From the NCBI RefSeq assembly GCF_011009015.1, contig NZ_CP048878.1:1353501-1417500 (forward strand): 64,000 nt of DNA, written 5' to 3'. The notes beneath the pieces were generated by a model. It worked only from the letters and a program-made list of their open reading frames with translations, had not been told where the DNA came from and searched no databases. The DNA is from Spartinivicinus ruber (lineage in GTDB: Bacteria; Pseudomonadota; Gammaproteobacteria; Pseudomonadales; Zooshikellaceae). This document shows positions 7,755-15,545 of the stretch, in pieces. Position 1 is the stretch's first letter. Each line of letters starts with the position of its first letter. Both the position numbers and the translations under genes were made by a program.

Positions 7755-9507
7755 GCTCATTGCATTGTCTTCGCCATCAGGTCTTTTTAAAGATATTGTA
7801 TTTAGGGATGGTCTGAACATAATTCTCGGAAGGTATTCAAGATCGGGAAAAGATATCAATGGAATTGGAAAAACTACAATAATTAACCTTATCGATTACT
7901 GTCTTTTAGCGGATGGTGTCAAGTCTGAGCTATTTAAAGAAAAGTATGATTTTCTGAGGCATGAACGTATTCGGCTCGACTTCATGCTTGGTGGTAAGAA
8001 ATATTCAATTGAACGAGGCTTTGAGGATAAGAAAAAGGTATTTTTCACAACAAATGGAGAGGATGCTAAGGAGTTCATTGATAGTGATCTTAGATTGATA
8101 CTAGGCTCAGAAATGGGGAAGGGGCAGGCTGGTATATATGAACCAATTTGGTTTAGGACGCTGATGTCGTTTTTTGTACAGAATGACCATAATTTTTTGC
8201 AAAGAGATGCAACGAATGTTCTGAAATTTACTATTGGTAAGCGCCAACCTGAGCTTTTCACCTATATTTTTTTAATTTTAGGCATTGATAATAGTCTTAT
8301 ATGGGATTTTGACAATAGCAGTGTTGAATTGAAGAGATTGCGAGCAGATCAAACGCGCATTAATAAACAAATAGTAGAGCAAACAGGAAAATCAATAGAG
8401 GACTTTAGAGGCGAGTGTGACTCTGTTGCAAGGAAAATTGATAAGCTAGAAGAGGGATTGGATAACTATCAATTCGATGATAATAGCGCCGCCCTCGAAG
8501 ATAAGCTGCAAGCACTCAGTGAACAAATATCAGGTTTAAATAAAAAGTATATATATCTAGTAAGCAAGCACAGAGATATTCAAGAGAGCCTCCAGATTGA
8601 TGTCGATGTAGACCCTGATGAGGTTTCTGGATTTTACTCGGAAATTCATTCTGAGTTTTCTAGCTTTATAAGAAAGAGTCTCAATGAAGTTATTGAGTTT
8701 AGGAAGGAAATAGCTACAAATAGACGAAAATTTCTTAAGGAACGCGAGGCTCAATACCAAGGGCAATTGAGCGAGATAAAGAATAAACTAATTTCACTTG
8801 AAGCAGAGCGATCTAGGATTTTTAAAATGCTAGATGAAAAATCCGCATTTGATGCACTAAAGTCTGCTTATACTAATCTAATCGAGGAGAAAGCTCACCT
8901 TTCTAGTCAGTTTTCTTATATTGAGCAATTGGATCATATAGAAGAATCAATTGCCAGCAAGAAATCATTGGTTAGCTCTACAGTTGCAAAACTTGTGGCG
9001 AAGAAGAATGAAAACATACAAACGGTAGATGAAATAAAAAGTATATTTCTAGATTTGGTAGAAGGTTCGGTAGATATTGATAGTTCAGATGTAAGTCCGT
9101 ATTTCAATATTGAATTCAAATCAATTCAAAACAGTCCAATCAAGCTATCGCTAGAAGTACCTAGAGGTAGTTCTTTAGGTAAGGGGCGATTCAAAATATT
9201 AGCTTTTGATCTCACTGTATTTATCACTTCTGTTTTAAGAAAGACCGAATTCCCAAGCTTTTTAATTCATGATGGTGTTTTCCATGCGATAGCACACAAA
9301 ACACGAATTAAATTTCTTAATTACATCAACAGTAAACTCGGTGAATTGGGTGGCGCTCAATATATTATTACTGTAAACGAGGATGAAATCATATTTCCTG
9401 AAAGTGAAGGCGTTTCAATAGATTTGGACTTTAAATTGGAAGATAAAACATTAATAACTCTTGAAGACAATCCTGATCATATGTTTTTAGGCAAAGAGTT
9501 TGGATGA
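7747..9507 (+). CDS. DUF2326-type SMC/Rad50-like ABC ATPase
   Basis: A 586-residue ATPase. Walker A is GIGKTT (residues 39-44) within 'KDINGIGKTTIINLIDYC'. A long charged middle, about 200-430, is predicted coiled coil. Near the C-terminus an ABC signature-like 'SSLGKGRFKILAFDL' is followed by a Walker B-like strand 'FPSFLIHDGVF', where Gly rather than Glu follows the Asp. This is the standard layout of DUF2326 proteins, the ATPase of ABC three-component conflict systems predicted to sense foreign or damaged nucleic acid. It lies last in the coupled trio. Confidence 0.8.
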   Translation: MFKLIALSSPSGLFKDIVFRDGLNIILGRYSRSGKDINGIGKTTIINLIDYCLLADGVKSELFKEKYDFLRHERIRLDFMLGGKKYSIERGFEDKKKVFFTTNGEDAKEFIDSDLRLILGSEMGKGQAGIYEPIWFRTLMSFFVQNDHNFLQRDATNVLKFTIGKRQPELFTYIFLILGIDNSLIWDFDNSSVELKRLRADQTRINKQIVEQTGKSIEDFRGECDSVARKIDKLEEGLDNYQFDDNSAALEDKLQALSEQISGLNKKYIYLVSKHRDIQESLQIDVDVDPDEVSGFYSEIHSEFSSFIRKSLNEVIEFRKEIATNRRKFLKEREAQYQGQLSEIKNKLISLEAERSRIFKMLDEKSAFDALKSAYTNLIEEKAHLSSQFSYIEQLDHIEESIASKKSLVSSTVAKLVAKKNENIQTVDEIKSIFLDLVEGSVDIDSSDVSPYFNIEFKSIQNSPIKLSLEVPRGSSLGKGRFKILAFDLTVFITSVLRKTEFPSFLIHDGVFHAIAHKTRIKFLNYINSKLGELGGAQYIITVNEDEIIFPESEGVSIDLDFKLEDKTLITLEDNPDHMFLGKEFG

Positions 9508-9515
9508 AATTGAGG

Positions 9516-9590
9516 CGACAACTATTCTGACATAAGGGGCTGGCATTTCTTACCTCAAAGCAATTCAATCGCATTCTTTAGTTGTTAGGT
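9516..9590 (+). repeat. Possible degenerate attC at the cassette end
   Basis: ACAACTA (9518-9524) and TAGTTGT (9579-9585) form a perfect 7-base inverted pair, and the sequence ends GTTAGGT, which fits the GTTRRRY core. The left core (GCGACAAC) departs from the consensus. Homology to the second RRM locus begins 3 bases later, at 9593, so this is also the edge of an inserted segment. Confidence 0.35.
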
Positions 9591-9592
9591 AA

Positions 9593-9959
9593 ACCTGTTC
9601 AAGACTTTCTCTATCAAGCAATTTGTGTGATTGGTTGCTGGTAGAGTGATTCCTATCAACACACATTATATAGAGAAGCATTCATGAAAATGTACGTTGG
9701 CAACCTGTCATATAATGTCACAGCTGAAGATTTAAAAGAAACCTTTTCCACTTATGGTGCCGTAGCAGATGTAACGCTGATTACTGACCGGGATTCTGGT
9801 CAGTCTAAAGGCTTTGGCTTTGTTGAAATGGAGAATAACTCTGAAGCGGATGCGGCGATCAAAGGACTAAATGGTAGTAACCTACAAGGTCGAGATATGA
9901 AAGTGAATCAAGCTCAGCCAAAATCTAACAGTCGTCCACAACGTAGACCAAGGTATTAA
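9593..9959 (+). repeat. Left arm of inverted RRM duplication
   Basis: This segment, with the RRM gene and its leader, is repeated in reverse at 10479-10846. The homology ends abruptly at ACCTGT on the left. Arms are separated by about 520 bases that contain the attachment-site copy. Confidence 0.85.
9684..9959 (+). CDS. RRM-domain RNA-binding protein, copy 1
   Basis: A 91-residue single RNA-recognition-motif protein. RNP2 is 'MYVGNLS' (residues 3-9) and RNP1 is 'KGFGFVEM' (about 42-49), followed by a basic tail ending PQRRPRY. It resembles the cold-induced bacterial RNA-binding proteins of marine gammaproteobacteria and cyanobacteria. The leader (about 90 bases, conserved in both copies) may be regulatory. 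It differs from copy 2 at two residues (STYGA versus SVYGT). Confidence 0.9.
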   Translation: MKMYVGNLSYNVTAEDLKETFSTYGAVADVTLITDRDSGQSKGFGFVEMENNSEADAAIKGLNGSNLQGRDMKVNQAQPKSNSRPQRRPRY

Positions 9960-10205
9960 TAACGAATTTAGCTTCAAGCACTGAAGGTATTAAGTGGTGT
10001 AACTTTTGCCTTTAGTGATTAACCAAATTGTCACGAAGTTTTCATACTGACGAGCAAATCTTTTCCTTTGATTTGGGTTTTGAGTGCGAAACGAGTGCGA
10101 AAATTGTCCCCAATTACACACAAAACCTCACCCTGTAAGGTTTTCAGGTAATGTTATAAGTAATTGATTTTAAAGGGATTTTAGGAAATTTAAGGTGAGT
10201 GGAAT

Positions 10206-10231
10206 TGGTGGAGGCGGCGGGAATTGAACCC
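10206..10231. other. Attachment site, left (duplicate of tmRNA 3' end)
   Basis: 26 bases identical to 53454-53479, the 3' end of ssrA (starts TGGTGGAGGCGGC, ends GAATTGAACCC). The identity stops at once on the inner side. Only this short piece of ssrA is present here, so it is the far end of an element integrated at the tmRNA 3' end. Upstream similarity (GTGGAA before the repeat in both) suggests the ancestral junction. Confidence 0.85.
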
Positions 10232-10423
10232 TGTAGCAATAAAAGCTTAAACATTTATTCTTAAAGGTTATTTATGACTAAGCTGTAACGTTGGGGTGAA
10301 TAATGGGGACGGTGATTCCTCCTACTTTACACATTTAGACCTGCCTAGAGTATTGATTTCATTTAAATTTTTAGCAGGTTCAAACTATTCTAATCAGTGT
10401 AAAAGATGAATCAACATCTGACC
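10232..10423. other. Island left end, no gene seen
   Basis: About 190 bases between the attachment site and the RRM hairpin. They contain TGGGGTGAATAATGGGGAC near 10290-10310, resembling the TGGGGAA motifs near the other end. No coding frame stands out. Confidence 0.4.
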
Positions 10424-10459
10424 AATTTGGTGAGATAAAAAGTGCTTCCTCACCAAATT
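10424..10459 (-). terminator. Hairpin downstream of RRM copy 2
   Basis: AATTTGGTGAG and CTCACCAAATT pair perfectly over 11 bases around a 14-base loop, 20 bases after the stop of the leftward RRM gene. No strong T-run follows on the minus strand. Confidence 0.5.
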
Positions 10460-10478
10460 AAATTTAAAGCTCTAAGTA

Positions 10479-10754
10479 CTAATACCTAGGTCTACGCTGT
10501 GGGCGGCTGTTAGATTTTGGTTGAGCCTGATTCACTTTCATATCCCGGCCTTGCAAGTTACTACCATTCAGGCCTTTGATTGCGGCGTCCGCTTCCGAGT
10601 TATTCTCCATTTCCACAAAGCCAAAGCCTTTAGACTGGCCAGAATCCCGGTCAGTAATCAGCGTTACATCTGCTACGGTACCATAAACTGAAAAGGTTTC
10701 TTTTAAATCTTCGGCTGTGACATTGTATGACAGGTTGCCAACGTACATTTTCAT
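10479..10754 (-). CDS. RRM-domain RNA-binding protein, copy 2
   Basis: A 91-residue protein identical to the copy at 9684-9959 except at two positions; several synonymous base changes show the copies have diverged for some time. RNP1 KGFGFVEM and RNP2 MYVGNLS are intact. The upstream leader is shared with copy 1 to base 10846. It lies on the island side of the attachment site whereas copy 1 lies outside it. Confidence 0.9.
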   Translation of the reverse strand: MKMYVGNLSYNVTAEDLKETFSVYGTVADVTLITDRDSGQSKGFGFVEMENNSEADAAIKGLNGSNLQGRDMKVNQAQPKSNSRPQRRPRY

Positions 10755-11160
10755 GAATGCTTCTCTATATAATGTGTGTTGATAGGAATCACTCTACCAG
10801 CAGCCAACCACACAAACTGCTTGATAGAGAACAAGGATTGACAGGTTCATGGAAACAGCAAAGATTTACAGTTCTGAAATTTCAGGAAAGAGAAAGTAGC
10901 GGATAGGTTCGCTAAGCTTCTATCAAGCCAGGACTTACTAATGAACTTAGTCAAAGCCCGATGCTATCATGGTTTTATAGCAATATCTCTTGAAATCTGT
11001 GTTGGTAGATAAAATATGCCTGATAAAGCTGTATAGAAATAAACGACGACCAACTTTTGCGTTACGTGTTGATTAAAATTTAAACAGTTGTTAGTATCTT
11101 GCTCCAGCTTACTAAGCACGATAGTTCTTTAATCTGGCTAGTTATAACCTGGAGTTCTTT
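10755..11160. other. Divergent intergenic region
   Basis: About 400 bases between the leftward RRM gene and the rightward DUF4234-like gene. The first 92 bases are the conserved RRM leader. The rest shows no gene or obvious RNA; GGAG sits 6 bases before the next ATG. Confidence 0.4.
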
Positions 11161-11655
11161 ATGAGTGTTGACCAAAGCCCGTATGCAGTTCCTAATGCTA
11201 ATCTAGTAGCTGATTCCTCGAAAGATAATGGTATTTCTCAGTTACCCCGTTTTAGTGCATGGGGAGTATTTTTTTTAACACTAATTACACTTGGAATTTA
11301 TTACTATATCTGGATGTATAAAAGGACAAAGGTAATCAATACTGTTTGTAATAAAAAAATTCCAACTGGGTTAACAAATACAGCTATTTCGCTATATATA
11401 ATAAATTTTCTGATGAATATTTATATAGGTGCTGTCGGAGAAGGAGTTGACAGCTCGGTAATCATGGTAGAAAACATAATTAGTATAGTCGCAGTAATTC
11501 TTTCAATTATTTGGCTGTATACAATTAGAAATAGATTGCATGTTATTGAGAATGTATCTAAAGACAGCAAGTTTTGGATAGGCGGTATATTAACCTTTTT
11601 CTTCTCCACTATTTATCTACAGTACAAGATTAACCAAATGATTGATGAAAAATAG
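11161..11655 (+). CDS. DUF4234-like membrane protein
   Basis: A 164-residue inner-membrane protein. The cytoplasmic N-terminus (about 30 residues) is followed by 'FSAWGVFFLTLITLGIYYYIWMYKR', a typical DUF4234 first helix with the TLGIYYYIW motif. Three further hydrophobic segments follow, at about 60-80, 93-115 and 135-152. Function of the family is unknown. It is a single gene with its own terminator, inside the island. Confidence 0.7.
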   Translation: MSVDQSPYAVPNANLVADSSKDNGISQLPRFSAWGVFFLTLITLGIYYYIWMYKRTKVINTVCNKKIPTGLTNTAISLYIINFLMNIYIGAVGEGVDSSVIMVENIISIVAVILSIIWLYTIRNRLHVIENVSKDSKFWIGGILTFFFSTIYLQYKINQMIDEK

Positions 11656-11673
11656 TCTTAAAAATAGCTTCTT

Positions 11674-11704
11674 AACCCAGCTAATTTTAGCTGGGTTTTA
11701 TCTT
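11674..11704 (+). terminator. Rho-independent terminator
   Basis: AACCCAGCTAA pairs with TTAGCTGGGTT around a two-base loop, followed by TTTATCTTTT. It ends the DUF4234-like gene. Confidence 0.8.
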
Positions 11705-11734
11705 TTGGTATTAGACAAGTTAATAAACGAGCAA

Positions 11735-11918
11735 CTAAAATAATTTTGCCGAAACATCTGCGAACCCTTGTTTTAACCTTTCCCCGCTTTGCTCAATAAA
11801 CGCACCATAATGTCTGTTAAGCATCTCGATTCCTTTATGGCCTAATTGACCTGCAAGCCAGAATAGGTTTTCATTTTGAGCAATCATCAGACAGGCAAAG
11901 CTGTGTCTAGCTTGGAAA
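11735..11918 (-). pseudogene. Tyrosine integrase, C-terminal remnant
   Basis: About 61 codons encode the end of a tyrosine recombinase (ARHSFACLMIAQ, LGHKGIEMLNRHYGAFIEQ) ending in TAG. It is nearly identical at DNA level to 13598-13730 of the intact integrase but has a different last 16 residues, so it derives from a related but separate integrase. The rest of that gene is missing; the reading frame ends in unrelated AT-rich DNA. Confidence 0.85.
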
Positions 11919-12081
11919 AAAATTCGTTTAGATTTTATATCTAGAATACCCAGTCAACTATATACTATAACAGTACGCTTTTATATAAAAAAGAGTTATA
12001 TTTTAATATCTTTATAAGACATTATACATATGTCAGTATTGTAATCTTATCATGGATTGATTAGATAAAAGGGAATTTTAT
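11919..12081. other. AT-rich junction between integrase remnant and GNAT gene
   Basis: Very AT-rich, with no coding sequence. It likely carries the promoter of the gene pair that follows: TTGTAA-like and TATAAT-like words occur but no convincing spacing stands out. AAGGGA lies 10 bases before the ATG at 12082. Confidence 0.3.
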
Positions 12082-13140
12082 ATGTTAAATTGGCAATATC
12101 TAAAATTCAAAGATATTAATTTAGAGGATAGTTTTTTTGATTCTTTGAAAGAAGATTACAGCGAGTTTTCTGACTGGTTTGAGCGAAAATGTGAAAATAA
12201 CGCTTATGTTTTTAAAAACGATAATAATGAAATTGATGGGTTTCTTTATCATAAAATAGAGGAGGAGGCTGTTACAGATATAAGCCCTCCTTTGCCCCCT
12301 AAAAAAAGACTTAAAATCGGCACCTTTAAAGTTAATGCTCATGGTACGAGACTAGGCGAACGCTTTATAAAAAAATCGTTAGACTTTGCTCTGCTCGAAG
12401 GGGTTAGTGAAGTTTATGTAACTATTTTCCCTAAACACGAAGCTTTAATTGATTCTTTTAAGAGATATGGTTTTCGAGAGGTTGCTGATAAAACGACTAC
12501 TAATGGCGTCGAACTGGTTTTATTGAAACAAATGGGAGTGTATATAGGTGAAGTAAAGTCTGATTATCCTTATATAGATAACACTGGCAGGAAGTTTATT
12601 TTATCTTTGTACCCTGAATGGCATAGTAGGTTATTACCTGATTCAATATTAAACACTGAAAGTAAAGATGCAGTTGTAAAAGATATATCACATACAAACA
12701 GTATTCATAAAGTTTACTTGACTGCTATGTCGGGTGTTGAAAGTTTGTGTAAAGGCGATATATTAGTAATTTATAGAACTTCTGATAAAAAAGGTCCTGC
12801 ACACTATAGATCGGTTGCAACATCTATCTGTGTAGTTGAAGAAACTAAGGATATTAGTTGCTTTTCAACTTTAGATGAGTTTATTGGTTATACAGCGTCA
12901 TATAGTATATTTAAAAAGAGAGAGTTAGAAGCGTTCTATTCAGAAAAGAAATACCCTACTATTATCAAGTTTTGCTATAATGTTGCATTAAGTAAAAGAG
13001 TTACTCGAGGTGAGATGATAGATGATTTGGGTATGAGTGCTAACCAATACTGGGGTTTCTTCGAGTTAACAGAAAGTCAGTTTGAAGGTATTATTAAAAA
13101 AGGCAAAGTAAATGAAAGTCTTATTATCAATAAAGCCTGA
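12082..13140 (+). CDS. GNAT acetyltransferase fused to a PUA-like domain
   Basis: A 352-residue protein. Residues 1-150 form a GNAT-like domain: 'IGTFKVNAHGTRLGERFIKK' replaces the acyl-CoA loop Q/R-x-x-G-x-G/A, then 'VYVTIFPKHEALIDSFKRYGF' is the classic GNAT motif B. Residues about 155-275 look PUA/EVE-like ('LCKGDILVIYRT', 'GPAHYRSVATSICVVEE'). The C-terminal tail has a helix-turn-helix flavour. It overlaps the ASCH gene by 29 bases. It acetylates an unknown substrate, perhaps RNA-linked. Confidence 0.65.
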   Translation: MLNWQYLKFKDINLEDSFFDSLKEDYSEFSDWFERKCENNAYVFKNDNNEIDGFLYHKIEEEAVTDISPPLPPKKRLKIGTFKVNAHGTRLGERFIKKSLDFALLEGVSEVYVTIFPKHEALIDSFKRYGFREVADKTTTNGVELVLLKQMGVYIGEVKSDYPYIDNTGRKFILSLYPEWHSRLLPDSILNTESKDAVVKDISHTNSIHKVYLTAMSGVESLCKGDILVIYRTSDKKGPAHYRSVATSICVVEETKDISCFSTLDEFIGYTASYSIFKKRELEAFYSEKKYPTIIKFCYNVALSKRVTRGEMIDDLGMSANQYWGFFELTESQFEGIIKKGKVNESLIINKA

Positions 13141-13486
13141 ATATGCAGAAAAAATACTTTCTGGAATTAAAAAGTATGAATTTAGAAAGTCTATATTTAA
13201 AGACCAAAGGGTTACAACAGTAGTTATATATGCAACAAAACCAGTTGGGAAAATTATTGGCGAGTTTGAAATAGATGATATATTACAAGATAAACCGACT
13301 TTAATATGGAGGAAAACTAAGAGGTATTCAGGTATAAGTAAGGAGTTTTTTGAGAAGTATTTTAATGGAAGAAATAAGGCTTTTGCTATAAAAGTTAAAA
13401 ATCCATCAGCTTATAATGTACCTTATGAACTAACGAAGCTGATTCCGCACGGTGTTCCACCGCAATCATTTTGCTATCTTCGCTAA
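13112..13486 (+). CDS. ASCH-domain protein
   Basis: A 124-residue protein opening 'LLSIKPEYAEKILSGIKKYE', the ASCH signature (SIKPxYAxxIxxGxKxxExR), with 'VVIYATKPVGKIIGEFEI' following. ASCH folds are PUA-like and bind RNA or modified bases. It overlaps the GNAT/PUA gene, so the two are probably made together and may act as a pair. Sandwiched between a broken and an intact integrase, hence cargo of the element. Confidence 0.8.
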   Translation: MKVLLSIKPEYAEKILSGIKKYEFRKSIFKDQRVTTVVIYATKPVGKIIGEFEIDDILQDKPTLIWRKTKRYSGISKEFFEKYFNGRNKAFAIKVKNPSAYNVPYELTKLIPHGVPPQSFCYLR

Positions 13487-13497
13487 AAATTTTATTT

Positions 13498-13532
13498 GTA
13501 TCATGCTATTACTAATAGTATCTGCATGATAC
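13498..13532. terminator. Hairpin between ASCH gene and integrase
   Basis: GTATCATGC and GCATGATAC pair perfectly over 9 bases around a 17-base loop. It separates two convergent genes; no long T-run follows. Confidence 0.45.
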
Positions 13533-13550
13533 ATGCTCTAAAAAGTCCAC

Positions 13551-14804
13551 TTAGAAAATTTTTTTTGCAACATTAGAATAGTTTTGTTTTGGTTGATATC
13601 TTTCCCCGCTTTGCTCAATAAATGCACCATAATGTCTGTTAAGCATCTCGATTCCTTTATGGCCTAATTGACCTGCAAGCCAGAACAGGTTTTCATTTTG
13701 AGCAATCATAAGACAAGCGAAGCTATGCCTTGTTTGGTATGGGTTTCTATATCGTATCCCTGACCTCTTGATTGCTGGCATCCAGCCAGTCATTCTTAGC
13801 TGTTTATCGTTTGTCCATGGCTTATTTTGGGTAGGGTGGTGGAATACATAGGCATCTTGGTTAAGCGTATAGTTAGCTTGATCTTCCAAGGCTTTGACCA
13901 CAGGCTCTAACATGATCACCTTGCGGATACCTTTCTTGCCAGTTTTGGTGCCTTTCATAACACCATCAACTTTAGCCTGGTCTACCAAGATATAGCCTTC
14001 TCTGAAGTTTATCTTTTCCCAAGTAAGCCCAATCAATTCGCTCGTGCGCATGCCAGTAAAAAAGGCTGTTGTAAAAATGTTTCGAACCTGGCCATCCATA
14101 TGAGATAAGATTTGTTCAATTTCCTGTATATTGAAAGGGTCGCATTCATACTCACTTTCTTTGGCTTCCTTGACAATCTCCTGGTCAATATCAATGTCAT
14201 CAAGAGGGCTGCGCAGTATGACTTTATCTGCTACAGCTTGCTTTAGTATCTGCTTAAGGGGGATTAGGTTGTTAACAATAGTTTTGCGCTTACACGACAA
14301 GCTTTTGTTATACATCCACTCCCGTATGTGTTTTGGCTTTAGCTCCTGAACGGGAGTATCACGGAAGTAGGGCATCAGTTGACCCGTAATAGCTTTTTTG
14401 TAATTTCTGGCTGTACTTCTTTCCTTAAGCTTGTCAACTTTTTGCAAGTACTCTTCCAGCAAGTCTCCTACAGTAACACTGTCATGGTATGTTTCACCGA
14501 ACAGGGTGCATCGCTTTGATTCAGGAAAGTGGTTGGAGTACTTAAATGTTCGACGCTGAATTTCGTATATGATTGACCCACGTTTACTGTCGGCATAAAC
14601 AATGTCTTTCTTGATATCATTGGTAAAGTGCTTCTTGTGGGTAGGTGTTTCTAACTTAGGTATTTTTCTGCATGTAATCGTTTCGCGGCATTTGACTCCT
14701 TTGTAAGAAAAGTAAATTCTGCAGCTCACGGTAGACTTAAGTACTCGAAGCTCCAGGCCAGCAGGAACTTCGATATTTTTAATGATTTCGTCAATTTCAC
14801 TCAT
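13551..14804 (-). CDS. Phage tyrosine integrase
   Basis: A 417-residue site-specific recombinase. The N-terminus resembles the P4/lambda-type arm-binding part. The core-binding domain is about 115-205 ('TVGDLLEEYLQKVDKLKERS'). In the catalytic domain, 'FFTGMRTSELIGLTW' carries the first Arg, 'RHSFACLMIAQ' the second Arg near 359, 'LGH' His near 382, and 'MLNRHYG' the nucleophilic Tyr near 392. It presumably integrates the element at the ssrA 3' end. Last gene of the leftward lysogeny operon, 6 bases after the excisionase gene. Confidence 0.9.
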   Translation of the reverse strand: MSEIDEIIKNIEVPAGLELRVLKSTVSCRIYFSYKGVKCRETITCRKIPKLETPTHKKHFTNDIKKDIVYADSKRGSIIYEIQRRTFKYSNHFPESKRCTLFGETYHDSVTVGDLLEEYLQKVDKLKERSTARNYKKAITGQLMPYFRDTPVQELKPKHIREWMYNKSLSCKRKTIVNNLIPLKQILKQAVADKVILRSPLDDIDIDQEIVKEAKESEYECDPFNIQEIEQILSHMDGQVRNIFTTAFFTGMRTSELIGLTWEKINFREGYILVDQAKVDGVMKGTKTGKKGIRKVIMLEPVVKALEDQANYTLNQDAYVFHHPTQNKPWTNDKQLRMTGWMPAIKRSGIRYRNPYQTRHSFACLMIAQNENLFWLAGQLGHKGIEMLNRHYGAFIEQSGERYQPKQNYSNVAKKIF

Positions 14805-14810
14805 GGTGGT

Positions 14811-15197
14811 TTATCTATATGTATAAGTACTTTTTGCAGCAAAGTTATTCACTTCTTTGAGGTTAACCCAGATAACACCATCTGCTGCTTTCCGATATTC
14901 ACAACCTTCTTTCCATATGCCCCTACTTTTTTTATGGTAGAAGGCATTTGCAGTATCACCTGATAATTCATAATATTTTTTTAGTTTAACCCACTGTAAC
15001 ATGTCTTGATCTAGCCCCTGTATTTCGTGGTCAGTATGTTCGTAAAGGTAAGCGAAATTTACCCAAAAATTACCATCTGCTGCTTTTCGATATTCTCGCC
15101 CTTCCAACCATTCTCCTTTGTTTCTTCGTTGGTTAAACTCAATAACGCTTACATTGAATAATTGCCGATATTTAGTAGCCCTTATCCACTTAAGCAC
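14811..15197 (-). CDS. Excisionase-like protein with two tandem DUF1233-type domains
   Basis: A 128-residue protein made of two copies of one domain. Residues 1-55 contain 'EWLEGREYRKAADGNFWVN' and residues 66-120 contain 'IWKEGCEYRKAADGVIWVN'. The 'W..A.KY...FNVS...' helix-turn-helix precedes each. Single-domain versions are predicted phage excisionases. A tandem fusion could bend DNA at two adjacent sites as one chain. It lies directly upstream of the integrase in the same operon, consistent with control of excision. Confidence 0.75.
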   Translation of the reverse strand: MLKWIRATKYRQLFNVSVIEFNQRRNKGEWLEGREYRKAADGNFWVNFAYLYEHTDHEIQGLDQDMLQWVKLKKYYELSGDTANAFYHKKSRGIWKEGCEYRKAADGVIWVNLKEVNNFAAKSTYTYR

Positions 15198-15207
15198 GAT
15201 ATTCTCC

Positions 15208-15543
15208 TTAACTCATTACTCCAATAAATGGCTGATTGGTTTTAGTGTTTCGACAAAAGCCTGTTTCAATTTCATCACGTTCGACTTTTATGTGTTTAGG
15301 TGCACTAACACTTAGCTTTGCCTGCCCTATTGACTTAGATAAACTCTCCCTATTGCTAGGGTAGGGGTAAACAGTTATCTCGTGATTCAACTTAAGGGGG
15401 TGGCCAAACTCAATGTCTTTAATACTTATATGACCTCGATGCAAGGTAGTGAGCGTTACTCCGCCCACTCTTCTCGCTCGCATTACCAGCCGGTAATCCC
15501 CAACCTTCAGGGATTCACCGATACGACGTGTTACAGTCAACAT
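15208..15543 (-). CDS. CsrA-like RNA-binding protein with an internal insertion
   Basis: A 111-residue protein. Residues 1-28 ('MLTVTRRIGESLKVGD...') match strands 1-2 of CsrA, and residues about 76-98 ('AKLSVSAPKHIKVERDEIET') match its strands 4-5 and helix, including the RNA-binding VxRxEI motif. Between them lie about 45 unrelated residues. CsrA itself is about 60 residues. It probably binds GGA-containing mRNA, for host or phage post-transcriptional control. It lies in the lysogeny operon between the excisionase and hypothetical genes. Confidence 0.7.
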   Translation of the reverse strand: MLTVTRRIGESLKVGDYRLVMRARRVGGVTLTTLHRGHISIKDIEFGHPLKLNHEITVYPYPSNRESLSKSIGQAKLSVSAPKHIKVERDEIETGFCRNTKTNQPFIGVMS

Positions 15544-15545
15544 AA

